Source: DATHKG01 sp035489435
Lineage (GTDB): Bacteria > Bacteroidota > Bacteroidia > Chitinophagales > Chitinophagaceae
Strand: one strand, 5' to 3'
Assembly (NCBI GenBank): GCA_035489435.1
Contig: DATHKG010000094.1
DNA: 64,000 bases
Both the position numbers and the translations under genes were made by a program. Below, one piece after another: positions 57,901 through 64,000 of this stretch (its first letter is position 1; each line of letters starts with the position of its first letter). Below the pieces are notes generated by a model. That model ran no database searches. It was not told where the DNA came from and saw nothing but the letters and a program-made list of their open reading frames with translations.

Positions 57901-58973
57901 AATTACCTTATATATTTGACCGCTATTACCAGGCAAGTGAATTTCCTGACCTCGCAGAAGAAACGATTGACAAAGGAACGGGCATAGGCCTGGCAATGGT
58001 TAAAGAATTAGTTGATCAGATGCAGGGAAACATTGAAGTTAAGAGTTTTGTTGAAGCCCCGTCTGGTACCCGCTTTGAACTGTTATTACCATTAAGGGTA
58101 GCGGAAGCAACACAGATATCAGGTACCGAAACCGGACAGCATGATGGTTTTGTTGCTGACACTCCGCCATTAGAAAATACCGCACAGATTCTTCTGGTAG
58201 AAGACAATAGGGAACTCGCGGCTTTTGTGATGGATATTATGCGTGATCATTATCATGTAAATCATGTGCTGAACGGTGCTGAAGGGTTGGAACTTGCATT
58301 GTCGATGATGCCTGATCTTATCATCAGCGATGTTATGATGCCCGTGATGGATGGATATGAATTCACTTCAGCTGTGAAGGCAGATATCCGTACGGCCCAT
58401 ATCCCGGTAATACTACTAACTGCAAAAACTGCCCATGAACATCTTATTGAAGGACTTTCCCGTGGGGCAGATGATTACTTAACAAAACCTTTTCATCCTA
58501 CTGAATTATTGCTTCGGATACAGAATCAACTCACCAGGCAACAAAAACTAAGGAATCGTCTCCGGGAGGAGTTGGGTGCCCATATACCCACCGATACCGC
58601 TTCAATGGTTCAACAGGCAGAACCAATAGTGGAAGATGTTTTCCTGGTAAAATTTTATGCACTCCTTGAAGAGCATATTGACGACTCACTATTTGGGGTA
58701 GATCAACTGGCTGGATTGATGAATATCAGCCGGAGCAGTCTCCATCGTAAATTAAAAGCGCTCACTGATATGTCAACCACTGAAGTGGTTCGCAATTACC
58801 GGTTAAAAAAAGCAACCCGCTTTCTTCAGGAGGGATTTAGCAGTTCGGAAACTGCATATAAATCAGGATTTGGCAGCCCCGCATATTTCACAAAATGTTT
58901 CCGCGAAGTTTACGGTATCACTCCCGGTGATTATATCCAGAAAATTAAAAACACGCCTGTTGCAAAAAACTAA
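54927..58973 (+). CDS. Hybrid two-component system (HTCS) sensor/regulator, second
   Basis: This 1348-residue HTCS has a signal peptide (LLCSVFIIISPGSVPVFAQ; ATG at 54927 or 54963), Reg_prop propeller repeats (about 38-640; FIWIGTRNGIARFDGMQYKIF), a Y_Y_Y domain (about 680-770), and a membrane segment (about 777-797) followed by a short charged coiled coil (KEMILKEKETLQLKELDDMK). HisKA has His838 (THEFRTPLTLILG), HATPase_c has GTGIGLAMVKELVDQM, the receiver has Asp1135 (SDVMMPVMDG), and an AraC HTH occupies about 1240-1340 (INISRSSLHRKLKAL-type). It lies 4 bases after the NarL-type gene. No SusCD pair is adjacent, so its target locus is not evident from the window. Confidence 0.93.
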   Translation: MTSPQSIRPFVTMLRLLCSVFIIISPGSVPVFAQSIRTISTGDGLPQSFVSGLVQDDSSFIWIGTRNGIARFDGMQYKIFQHHSYDTQSLSSNVIIWMKKDPQNRIWIEHESGEIDMLNPVTEKITHLLKGNLPLDTSVVFVRRGWMVDSDGTFWGIIRSNGLNNYHPGRKKIVHFNRANSTLPGDTVRGIVETGKRQVWVVSQQAISQYDKNRNKFVNWPIPYQQDYGAFPESDAIAIDLHERANGELMWGDRNALYFFNPTTNQFRKSVIPSQGYMGIRWIRSGREQTEYLETYGKIYAYSDATGVTPVGNTNAHVFGDVKSFLVDRSGVIWMGTNAQGIRQIDLETPFFQVSRYKKDFATDMLMQEFGIDLQKQFNWTINDLIFTSPAYHLRTTYDHNRRLYFALKESVCYYDSIQKKVIALPRLSLANSPTETGIGIKGISIMPDGSPVIISFNGKIFAYNFSNSKWESLIDHNLLRKQFGALLLPQDIYVDQSYCWITTENDGLLKLELSTKKIQQFKEEPKVGSLPSNQLLGIRADAARKNIIWIGSYQGMISFNTQTQKCEVISFPENLPDNTIYSILDDQDGNLWLSSNRGITKFEPETKRVRVFVTRHGLPGDEFNRFHHLRLPNGDLVFGGTEGWIKFNALSMKEDEYDPVVAFTNLKINNRNVTAFDKDSDLNVPLNAMQRLVLPYEKNTLSIGFAGLEYTQPQDLLYRYKLEGYDKDWIVAGKERQANYTKIPPGSYTLLVNASNTTGKWSSFVKSVKLKINAPWWASWTAYLCYSIIIAGLVWTFIRFRVGRMLMEKEMILKEKETLQLKELDDMKSRFFSNITHEFRTPLTLILGPAEQLKTGKADTDKQHHLADTIVRNAKQLLVLINRLMDLSKLEAKAMKLHEQRGNPATVVGAVVHSFENDAEARQVDLSFTNDTGLTDCWFYPDAIERIVYNLVSNALKFTPVGGKVEVVLSVNPDQLQLSVTDTGVGIESQKLPYIFDRYYQASEFPDLAEETIDKGTGIGLAMVKELVDQMQGNIEVKSFVEAPSGTRFELLLPLRVAEATQISGTETGQHDGFVADTPPLENTAQILLVEDNRELAAFVMDIMRDHYHVNHVLNGAEGLELALSMMPDLIISDVMMPVMDGYEFTSAVKADIRTAHIPVILLTAKTAHEHLIEGLSRGADDYLTKPFHPTELLLRIQNQLTRQQKLRNRLREELGAHIPTDTASMVQQAEPIVEDVFLVKFYALLEEHIDDSLFGVDQLAGLMNISRSSLHRKLKALTDMSTTEVVRNYRLKKATRFLQEGFSSSETAYKSGFGSPAYFTKCFREVYGITPGDYIQKIKNTPVAKN

Positions 58974-59177
58974 GCCGGTTTTGAGACCTGTTAGGCAGCA
59001 AACTTGCCACTTTTCCGGCGATCCTTATTCCTTCCTGTTCATGTTTTCCCTTTTCATCTGAATGCATCTTTTTGAAGAACAACCACATCGGGTAAGCCGG
59101 TGTGGAGGGCAGGGGGCAATGAAACAATATTTACAGTTTCTGCAACATGAAATATAGTACCTCCATTTTTGTCAGGG

Positions 59178-59185
59178 TAGTTTTG
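59178..59185 (+). promoter_or_regulatory. Candidate Bacteroidota -7 element TAGTTTTG
   Basis: TAGTTTTG matches the TAnnTTTG consensus of the Bacteroidota primary sigma factor and lies 53 bases upstream of the 59239 start. No convincing -33 TTTG is at the right spacing, so the call is weak. Confidence 0.3.
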
Positions 59186-59238
59186 TAATCTAAACAAAAG
59201 GGGAAACCTATTTTTTCAAATAAGTAATATAATTAAAC

Positions 59239-59865
59239 ATGAAATCTCTTTTAATTGGCATTTTTTTTATCAGTACAATCATCAGGTGTTCGGCTCAAAC
59301 ACAAATTGTAAATAGCTGGCGCGACGCGGAAACAACGATTCAAAATCCCGGCTTGCATTCAATAGTAGTAGCAGCCCTGATCAACGACCAGGTTGTTCGC
59401 AGGCAGGTTGAAGATTATATGGCTTCGTTATATCCCGGGGCAGCGACACAATCCTACATGCTTTTTGGAGGGGATTCACTGTTGCAGAAAGGAGAGTCGC
59501 ACTACAACGACATCTTGAAAAAAGAGGGATATGATGGTATCGTATTACTGAGACAAACAGGTGAAAATACTGATCAGCAATTTGTGGCCGGACGTCCGCC
59601 TGCTTATCTTAATACCTGGAGTGGCTATTGGCGTGGCGGCTGGGGAAACCGTTGGGCTGAACCGCAATTTTTGCCAGGAACACCCGGTCGTATTGAGACC
59701 GACCGCACATGGCATGTCCAGGTGACCGTTTATTCTTTACTGGCTAATAAATTAATCTGGGCTGCCAATACCAACACTACAAATCCGGGAGGGAGAGTTC
59801 CACTTTTTGAAGACGTGTGTAAAGCCGTTAAAAAAGAAATGAAAAGGGAAGGTTTTTCCCGTTAA
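59239..59865 (+). CDS. Small exported protein, DUF4136-like
   Basis: This 208-residue protein has a signal peptide (MKSLLIGIFFISTIIRCSAQ; the Cys18 before SAQ may or may not be a lipid site). The pattern VNSWRDAE at the start of the mature part, the HSIVVAALINDQVVRRQVEDYMASL helix and the late HVQVTVYSLLANKLIWAANTNT strands resemble the DUF4136 group of envelope proteins, with a variable middle containing a W/G/R-rich insertion (YLNTWSGYWRGGWGNRW). Function unknown. It is the first of a run of small envelope genes. Confidence 0.7.
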   Translation: MKSLLIGIFFISTIIRCSAQTQIVNSWRDAETTIQNPGLHSIVVAALINDQVVRRQVEDYMASLYPGAATQSYMLFGGDSLLQKGESHYNDILKKEGYDGIVLLRQTGENTDQQFVAGRPPAYLNTWSGYWRGGWGNRWAEPQFLPGTPGRIETDRTWHVQVTVYSLLANKLIWAANTNTTNPGGRVPLFEDVCKAVKKEMKREGFSR

Positions 59866-59892
59866 GATGATGATGTAATCAATTCAAAGATC

Positions 59893-60405
59893 ATGAACAC
59901 AAAGATTCAACAGCCGACAAAACAGCGGGAAAAATTCAACGTTTTTTATGTTATTATGAACATAAGCCTTCTGTGTATTTTGCCAGCCGCTTCCGTCACA
60001 GCAGAGATAGTAAAAGAACAAATACCCATACATTGGACCATTGTTGCAAAATGGTTTATATTCTGGGCAGCAGGCATCCGGCTTTTTACTGCGGGTCTAA
60101 AGCAGGCAGCTAACCCGGAATTTACAGCCCGGGAAATATTCAGATTCACCTCGAAGGACAGTTATGTAGTGATACGTGAACTTGGGTTTGCAAACATTGC
60201 TTTAGGAGCAATGGGTATTCTCTCGGTAATAAATGAGCATTGGCGTTTGCTGGCGGCCATTACCAGTTGTATTTTCTTCGGCTTCGCGGCATTGCAGCAT
60301 TATTCAAAAAAGCCTGACACGCCCAATGAGTTTGTGGCGCTTGTGTACGACACGAGTGTATTCATTATACTCCTTGTTTTTACGATCATGGCATTTCCGC
60401 TTTGA
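59893..60405 (+). CDS. Four-helix membrane protein, DUF6790-like
   Basis: This 170-residue integral membrane protein has four hydrophobic segments (about 18-37, 48-66, 95-130 and 148-168). Motifs such as KWFIFWAAGIRLFTAGLKQAANPEFTA and VIRELGFANIALGAMGIL resemble the DUF6790 family as I remember it. It starts 27 bases after the preceding gene and is followed by a terminator hairpin. Function unknown. Confidence 0.7.
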   Translation: MNTKIQQPTKQREKFNVFYVIMNISLLCILPAASVTAEIVKEQIPIHWTIVAKWFIFWAAGIRLFTAGLKQAANPEFTAREIFRFTSKDSYVVIRELGFANIALGAMGILSVINEHWRLLAAITSCIFFGFAALQHYSKKPDTPNEFVALVYDTSVFIILLVFTIMAFPL

Positions 60406-60439
60406 TAAGAAATGATATATCCTGAGAAATAACCTGGAG

Positions 60440-60461
60440 GCCGCGCTCGTCGCGGCTTTTT
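60440..60461 (+). terminator. Intrinsic terminator after the DUF6790-like gene
   Basis: GCCGCG at 60440-60445 pairs with CGCGGC at 60451-60456 around a 5-base loop and is followed by TTTTT. It lies 35 bases after the stop. Confidence 0.75.
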
Positions 60462-60582
60462 AGTCTCCGCTTTTTTGCGCGTCCACCTTCGACGTCTATC
60501 ATCACAAAAATTATCAAAAGAAAATTTATCTGAGATTTTATCTCAGTATTCATCTATTGTCACCAAATAAAAAGTTAAAGTC

Positions 60583-61044
60583 ATGTTTACGTTTTCAACC
60601 TTAGCTCTTCTACTTCCTGTTGCTATTTTTTTCCACGTTACGGAGGAATTTCTGGTCCCCGGGGGCTTTATAGAATGGTACCAAAAGTTTGTTCCCTCGA
60701 AAACAAAAGGAATACAACCAGGTTACCTTGTATGGATCAATACGCTAATGATCGGCGTTTGTGTTTTGCCTTTTTATTTTGATCATACCCCGGCAGGTAT
60801 CGCAATCTGGTACTGTATTTCTTTAAGTACTGCTGTAAATGCATGTTTTCACATCTGGGGGGTAATAAAGATGAAAATGTATTCCCCGGGAGTGCTGACG
60901 GGGGTTCTCCTGTACATTCCGCTGTTTATTATAGGGAGTATGAAGCTTTTGTCACCCGAATCAGTTAGTTTAAGAACTATAGTGGTATGTACCGCTGCTG
61001 CTATAGGTTATCATATCTTATCTGTGATAAGACAAGCCAGGTAA
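60583..61044 (+). CDS. HXXEE-domain membrane protein
   Basis: This 153-residue integral membrane protein matches the HXXEE family: the defining FHVTEE motif (His18 to Glu22) in the first helix, a conserved NACFHIWG segment near residue 87 and YSPGVLTG near residue 100, with about four or five hydrophobic helices. The family's function is unknown. The gene is flanked by terminators on both sides, so it is monocistronic. Confidence 0.85.
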   Translation: MFTFSTLALLLPVAIFFHVTEEFLVPGGFIEWYQKFVPSKTKGIQPGYLVWINTLMIGVCVLPFYFDHTPAGIAIWYCISLSTAVNACFHIWGVIKMKMYSPGVLTGVLLYIPLFIIGSMKLLSPESVSLRTIVVCTAAAIGYHILSVIRQAR

Positions 61045-61087
61045 AACAATTAAGAAATAAAAATCCTACCGTGATCTGACCGATCGC

Positions 61088-61127
61088 CAAACCAGCGCCG
61101 CATGTTTATGCGGCGCTGGTTTTTTTT
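61088..61127 (+). terminator. Strong intrinsic terminator after HXXEE gene
   Basis: A perfect 13-base inverted repeat (ACCAGCGCCGCAT and its complement ATGCGGCGCTGGT) with a 4-base loop is followed by seven or more T residues. It lies about 45 bases after the stop; with A residues on its left it may also work on the opposite strand. Confidence 0.93.
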
Positions 61128-61282
61128 ATAGGTCTTATAGCCTCTTTTAGCTATTGCACTGGTTTATGCAACATTCTACATTTGCGGTACGAAACATGGA
61201 CGTTTCCTGGATTACATTAACAAAAAGATTTCACAATTGCTCTGGTGAATGCCGGAACGAACGAGATATATAAAAACACTGT

Positions 61283-62092
61283 ATGATACTAGCAATATTT
61301 AAACATTTTATCAGCACAATTCCTGCGGGAGTATTTTGCTTCTTTTTTGTCTGCATAATAATAGTGCTTGCACAATCCGGGCTTTTGCTTTTCAATCGCT
61401 TTCATTTGCAGAAGCGACTGCCTGTAAACAATGAAGTGGCAGGGATTATGTTTGGTGCCATTAGTCTTGTTTATTCTCTGATACTCGCTTTCGTAATTGT
61501 TGCTGTTTGGGAAGATTACGAAGATCTGGATAAAACAATAGAGTCAGAGTCCGACAAAATGAACAGCATCATTACCCATATATCTACCATGCCAGATTCT
61601 ATACGTATCCCCGTCCGCCAGGCAATGTATACTTATACCACAAATGTCATTAACAATGAATGGACCATGCACAGCAACGATTTAGTCACTCAGTCAAGTG
61701 CCATTCCTTACCTAAGGTTAATGTTACTTACCCGGAAACCAAAAAATGATCTGCAGCGAAATGTTTTTGTTGTAATCGATAATGACCTGAGTGATATAAC
61801 AGAACTGAGACGGAACCGGCTGACACATAATCACTCGCAAATTCCCGACCTTGTTTGGTTCATACTTAAGGCTGGCACGGTGCTCCTGGTTATATTTTCC
61901 TATTTTTTCCAATTGGATTCTATCCGGCTTAAAAGAATCTATTTGTCATTTTTTTCCGGGAGCCTGGCGATGTGCTTGTTTTTAATAGCAGCACTTGATC
62001 ATCCGTTTGACCCAAGAATGCAAATCAGTAAAGCACCTTACATTACCATACAACAAGCCCTGCAAAATGACAATGTTATTGTTTCAAATTAA
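61283..62092 (+). CDS. DUF4239 (bestrophin-like) membrane protein
   Basis: This 269-residue membrane protein has two hydrophobic segments near the N-terminus (about 15-35 and 58-75), a helical central part (EDYEDLDKTIESESDKMNSI, RQAMYTYTTNVINNEW), and two more segments at about 190-210 and 215-235. The NEVAGIMFGAISLVYSLILAFVIVAVWEDY block is typical of DUF4239. The family is remotely related to bestrophin channels; transport is possible but unproven. It ends 12 bases before the GH19 gene, suggesting a shared mRNA. Confidence 0.82.
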   Translation: MILAIFKHFISTIPAGVFCFFFVCIIIVLAQSGLLLFNRFHLQKRLPVNNEVAGIMFGAISLVYSLILAFVIVAVWEDYEDLDKTIESESDKMNSIITHISTMPDSIRIPVRQAMYTYTTNVINNEWTMHSNDLVTQSSAIPYLRLMLLTRKPKNDLQRNVFVVIDNDLSDITELRRNRLTHNHSQIPDLVWFILKAGTVLLVIFSYFFQLDSIRLKRIYLSFFSGSLAMCLFLIAALDHPFDPRMQISKAPYITIQQALQNDNVIVSN

Positions 62093-62104
62093 AATATATT
62101 TTTT

Positions 62105-62737
62105 ATGACAGTTGATCAATTGAAAGCAGTCGCATGCACGACGATGGCAAATGCGCAAATTTTTCTTCCTTATCTCAATGATGTTTTTATGAAGTATGAT
62201 CTTAATACTTCCGCCCGGCAACTATGTTTCCTGGCACAGGTTTCTCACGAGAGTGGCGGACTTTATTATACTGAAGAACTGGCCAGCGGGCAGGCCTATG
62301 AAGGGCGTAGAGATCTGGGCAATATAAACCCGGGCGATGGAGTAAAATTCAAGGGTCGTGGACTGATACAAATAACCGGACGTACAAATTACACCGCCAT
62401 TGGCCGGGATCTCCAGGCAGATTTTATCAATAATCCGAGTTTGCTGGGTGGAAAAAATATTCACTTCTGTTCGCCGGATCAACTAAAATATGCTGCCCTG
62501 AGTGCAGGATGGTTCTGGAATAAAACAGGACTCAACTCATGGGCCGATAAAATCAATGTAACGCAACCCATTGACGAAGGGGCTAATCTTGATAATTTCA
62601 AAGCCATTACAAGAAGGATCAATGGTGGTTACAATGGCCTGGCAGATAGAATACAGAGATACCAGCAAGGTAGATTGTTATTTACCGGGAATACGAATAC
62701 AGCAACTTCCCCGATTCAAATTACCGTTACTGCATAG
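62105..62737 (+). CDS. GH19 chitinase/endolysin-like enzyme
   Basis: This 210-residue lysozyme-like fold protein is of family GH19. It has the catalytic region ARQLCFLAQVSHESGGLYYTEE with general acid Glu49 and a second acid among Glu57/Glu58, the FKGRGLIQITGRTNY segment, and a closing region with RRINGGYNGLADRIQRY. GH19 enzymes cleave chitin or, in bacterial and phage versions, peptidoglycan. There is no signal peptide, so it is cytosolic unless released by another system or lysis. The DUF4239 membrane gene is 12 bases upstream. A cell-wall or lysis role is more likely than chitin feeding, but this is inference. Confidence 0.9.
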   Translation: MTVDQLKAVACTTMANAQIFLPYLNDVFMKYDLNTSARQLCFLAQVSHESGGLYYTEELASGQAYEGRRDLGNINPGDGVKFKGRGLIQITGRTNYTAIGRDLQADFINNPSLLGGKNIHFCSPDQLKYAALSAGWFWNKTGLNSWADKINVTQPIDEGANLDNFKAITRRINGGYNGLADRIQRYQQGRLLFTGNTNTATSPIQITVTA

Positions 62738-62991
62738 CCTGATTTAGCTATTGTTGCTAAACTCAAAGCGATTTATTTTTGCATCATCAATCCGTAAAAG
62801 TCCCCTGGCAATGTTAAAAAGGAAACGAACAAAATAAATCAATCTGTAACCGTCCTTCTTACTAACGACTTCTGGCTTTTCATTGCTTTTACAATCTATT
62901 TATTAGTTATTAAAAAAATCCCTGTAGGCAAATGCTGTCTGCAGAACAGGATATCTATGCAATTTATTTTTTAATTATAAAACAGAAAATC

Positions 62992-63435
62992 ATGACAAAA
63001 ACAACAATGCTTTTTATGGGAACACTGCTGATACTGGCAGGCTGTTCCACCATTTCAAAATTCGACCAGTTTGCCTATTCTCAAACAACTGCAATTAAAG
63101 TGGATGTATTGAATGTAATGGGCCTGGCAACCGACAGCTTTGCCCTGCATGCCAATGCGGTGCTGGGTGTACAAACAGAAATCGATAAGATTTACGAGTA
63201 TGAAAAGAACCGTCCGAAAAACACCATCTCGGAAAAGATGTGGACAGTCCTTAAAGATTCAACCGGCCATTTGTTCGGAGGCTTTGTAGCCCGCTGGAAA
63301 AAAGAAGGCAAACTCGACGATGTATTTGTGAAAGAATCACAGTCACTGATTGGTTCTTCATTTGACCAGATTTCACAACTCGAAAGTGGAAAAATTAAAC
63401 CACAACAGGTAATCACACAACAAGTAACCAATTAA
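62992..63435 (+). CDS. Small hypothetical lipoprotein
   Basis: Starting at ATG 62992 this is a 147-residue lipoprotein with lipobox LLILAGCSTI (Cys17); a longer frame from 62932 lacks a sensible leader. The mature part is helical (TTAIKVDVLNVMGLATDSF, HANAVLGVQTEIDKIYEYEKNRPKN) and the end is QVITQQVTN. I do not recognise a named family. It is followed 23 bases later by another small helical protein gene. Confidence 0.75.
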   Translation: MTKTTMLFMGTLLILAGCSTISKFDQFAYSQTTAIKVDVLNVMGLATDSFALHANAVLGVQTEIDKIYEYEKNRPKNTISEKMWTVLKDSTGHLFGGFVARWKKEGKLDDVFVKESQSLIGSSFDQISQLESGKIKPQQVITQQVTN

Positions 63436-63458
63436 TAAAAAGTTTAAAACATTAAATC

Positions 63459-63791
63459 ATGAGTACAAATTTTGACCAGATATACACGGATCTGAAATCA
63501 GGTGTAATAGACTTAGCAAAACAATATTTCCAGGATTATTTAACGGAGGCAAAAGCAGCGGGACAATCTGCCCTGGACGGAATGAAAGATAATCTTCAAC
63601 GCTGGTCACAGGAAGTGGAAAACGGAGCACTTACAAAGGAGGACCTGGAATTCCTGTTGCAGGAGGAAGGGTCGCTGGAAGAACTGACTGGTTTGAAGCA
63701 AGCTGGCATTACTGAAATCAGGATCGATGAGTTCCGCAATGCAATCATCTCTGTCATAACCGGGACATTGACCAGTTTGATAAAAATTTGA
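63459..63791 (+). CDS. Small hypothetical helical protein
   Basis: This 110-residue protein without signal peptide is strongly helical and amphipathic (YTDLKSGVIDLAKQYFQDYLTEAKAAGQSALDG). An acidic middle (TKEDLEFLLQEEGSLEEL) and a hydrophobic end (AIISVITGTLTSLIKI) follow, which might associate with membranes. It lies 23 bases after the lipoprotein gene and probably shares its mRNA. No known family recognised. Confidence 0.7.
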   Translation: MSTNFDQIYTDLKSGVIDLAKQYFQDYLTEAKAAGQSALDGMKDNLQRWSQEVENGALTKEDLEFLLQEEGSLEELTGLKQAGITEIRIDEFRNAIISVITGTLTSLIKI

Positions 63792-63867
63792 TTCAAAAAC
63801 TATAAACAACAGATTTTTGAATTAACCATCGGAAAAAGATTTAGTAATACAATTTAAAAATATTTTT

Positions 63868-64000
63868 ATGACTCGATTATTTTTGACACTCCCTTTCAAC
63901 CTGGACTTAATGCATACAATTTCCTATCTGAGCATTGTTGCCATTAGCCTGGTATTCTTTGTGCTGGCACGCTACAGCAATCTCTTAAGAGATGAAATCT
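63868..64000 (+). CDS. Membrane protein, N-terminal fragment (3' end outside window)
   Basis: An open frame starts at ATG 63868 and runs off the window (44 codons). It encodes a hydrophobic segment (HTISYLSIVAISLVFFVLARYSN) after a short leader. It follows the previous gene by 76 bases. Too short to name. Confidence 0.6.
   Translation, partial: MTRLFLTLPFNLDLMHTISYLSIVAISLVFFVLARYSNLLRDEI

Noticed and set aside
59083..59105. Nine-base hairpin CCACATCGG / CCGGTGTGG as a terminator
   Set aside because: No T-tract follows on either strand; could be a chance stem in the 265-base gap.
1..64000. Integrated mobile element or prophage
   Set aside because: No integrase, transposase, phage structural gene, tRNA-end duplication or attachment-like repeat was seen.

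Overview
The window looks like a chromosomal stretch of a Bacteroidota member, most likely of the Chitinophagaceae type (inference; no rRNA or tRNA is present to confirm it). The reasons are two SusC/SusD pairs, two giant hybrid two-component regulators with periplasmic beta-propellers, moderately AT-rich DNA, the near absence of Shine-Dalgarno sequences, some TTG starts, and many carbohydrate-active enzymes. No rRNA, tRNA, CRISPR array, transposase or phage structural gene was seen. No gene-free stretch exceeds 300 bases; the largest gaps are about 240-265 bases.

Layout. (1) 1-2754: end of an HTTM-domain gene and a FecA-like TonB receptor, probably the tail of an iron-uptake operon. (2) 2896-17106, plus strand: an alpha-glucan-type polysaccharide locus with an HTCS regulator, SusC, SusD, a GH13 amylase, a Tat-exported Gfo/Idh/MocA oxidoreductase, a DUF1080 (3-keto-glycoside hydrolase family) protein and a second GH13. 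(3) 32310-17184, minus strand: a LacI regulator, a GntR regulator with a large VCBS/UnbV lipoprotein, then a tight operon that reads as a complete D-apiose pathway: xylose-isomerase-like TIM barrel, D-apionate oxidoisomerase (ApnO), GH140 apiosidase, D-apiose dehydrogenase (ApsD-like), a ribose-type ABC importer (ATPase, permease, binding lipoprotein) and D-apionate lactonase (ApnL-like). (4) 32441-47934, plus strand and divergent from lacI: GH106 alpha-L-rhamnosidase, PQQ dehydrogenase with a cytochrome c domain, GH172/DUF2961, an (alpha/alpha)6 glycosidase-like protein, a second SusC/SusD pair with a clear terminator, and a broken GH5-like gene. (5) 47989-58973: a hypothetical lipoprotein, a DUF6686-like protein, a TRIC-type channel, and a signalling block of propeller histidine kinase, NarL-type regulator and a second HTCS. 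(6) 59239-64000: small exported, membrane and lipoprotein genes, an HXXEE protein, a DUF4239 protein and a GH19 chitinase-like enzyme without a signal peptide.

How the genes fit together. Regions 3 and 4 share a divergent promoter with LacI-type operator sequences. The activities (rhamnosidase, apiosidase, arabinofuranosidase-type GH172, apiose import and oxidation) point to apiose-containing plant polymers or glycosides such as rhamnogalacturonan II. The apiose operon is the most notable system: it couples a GH140 enzyme to an ABC importer (unusual in Bacteroidota, which mostly use SusCD plus MFS transporters) and to the oxidative ApsD-ApnL-ApnO route. The translationally coupled TIM-barrel gene is the best candidate for the step that consumes 3-oxo-isoapionate.
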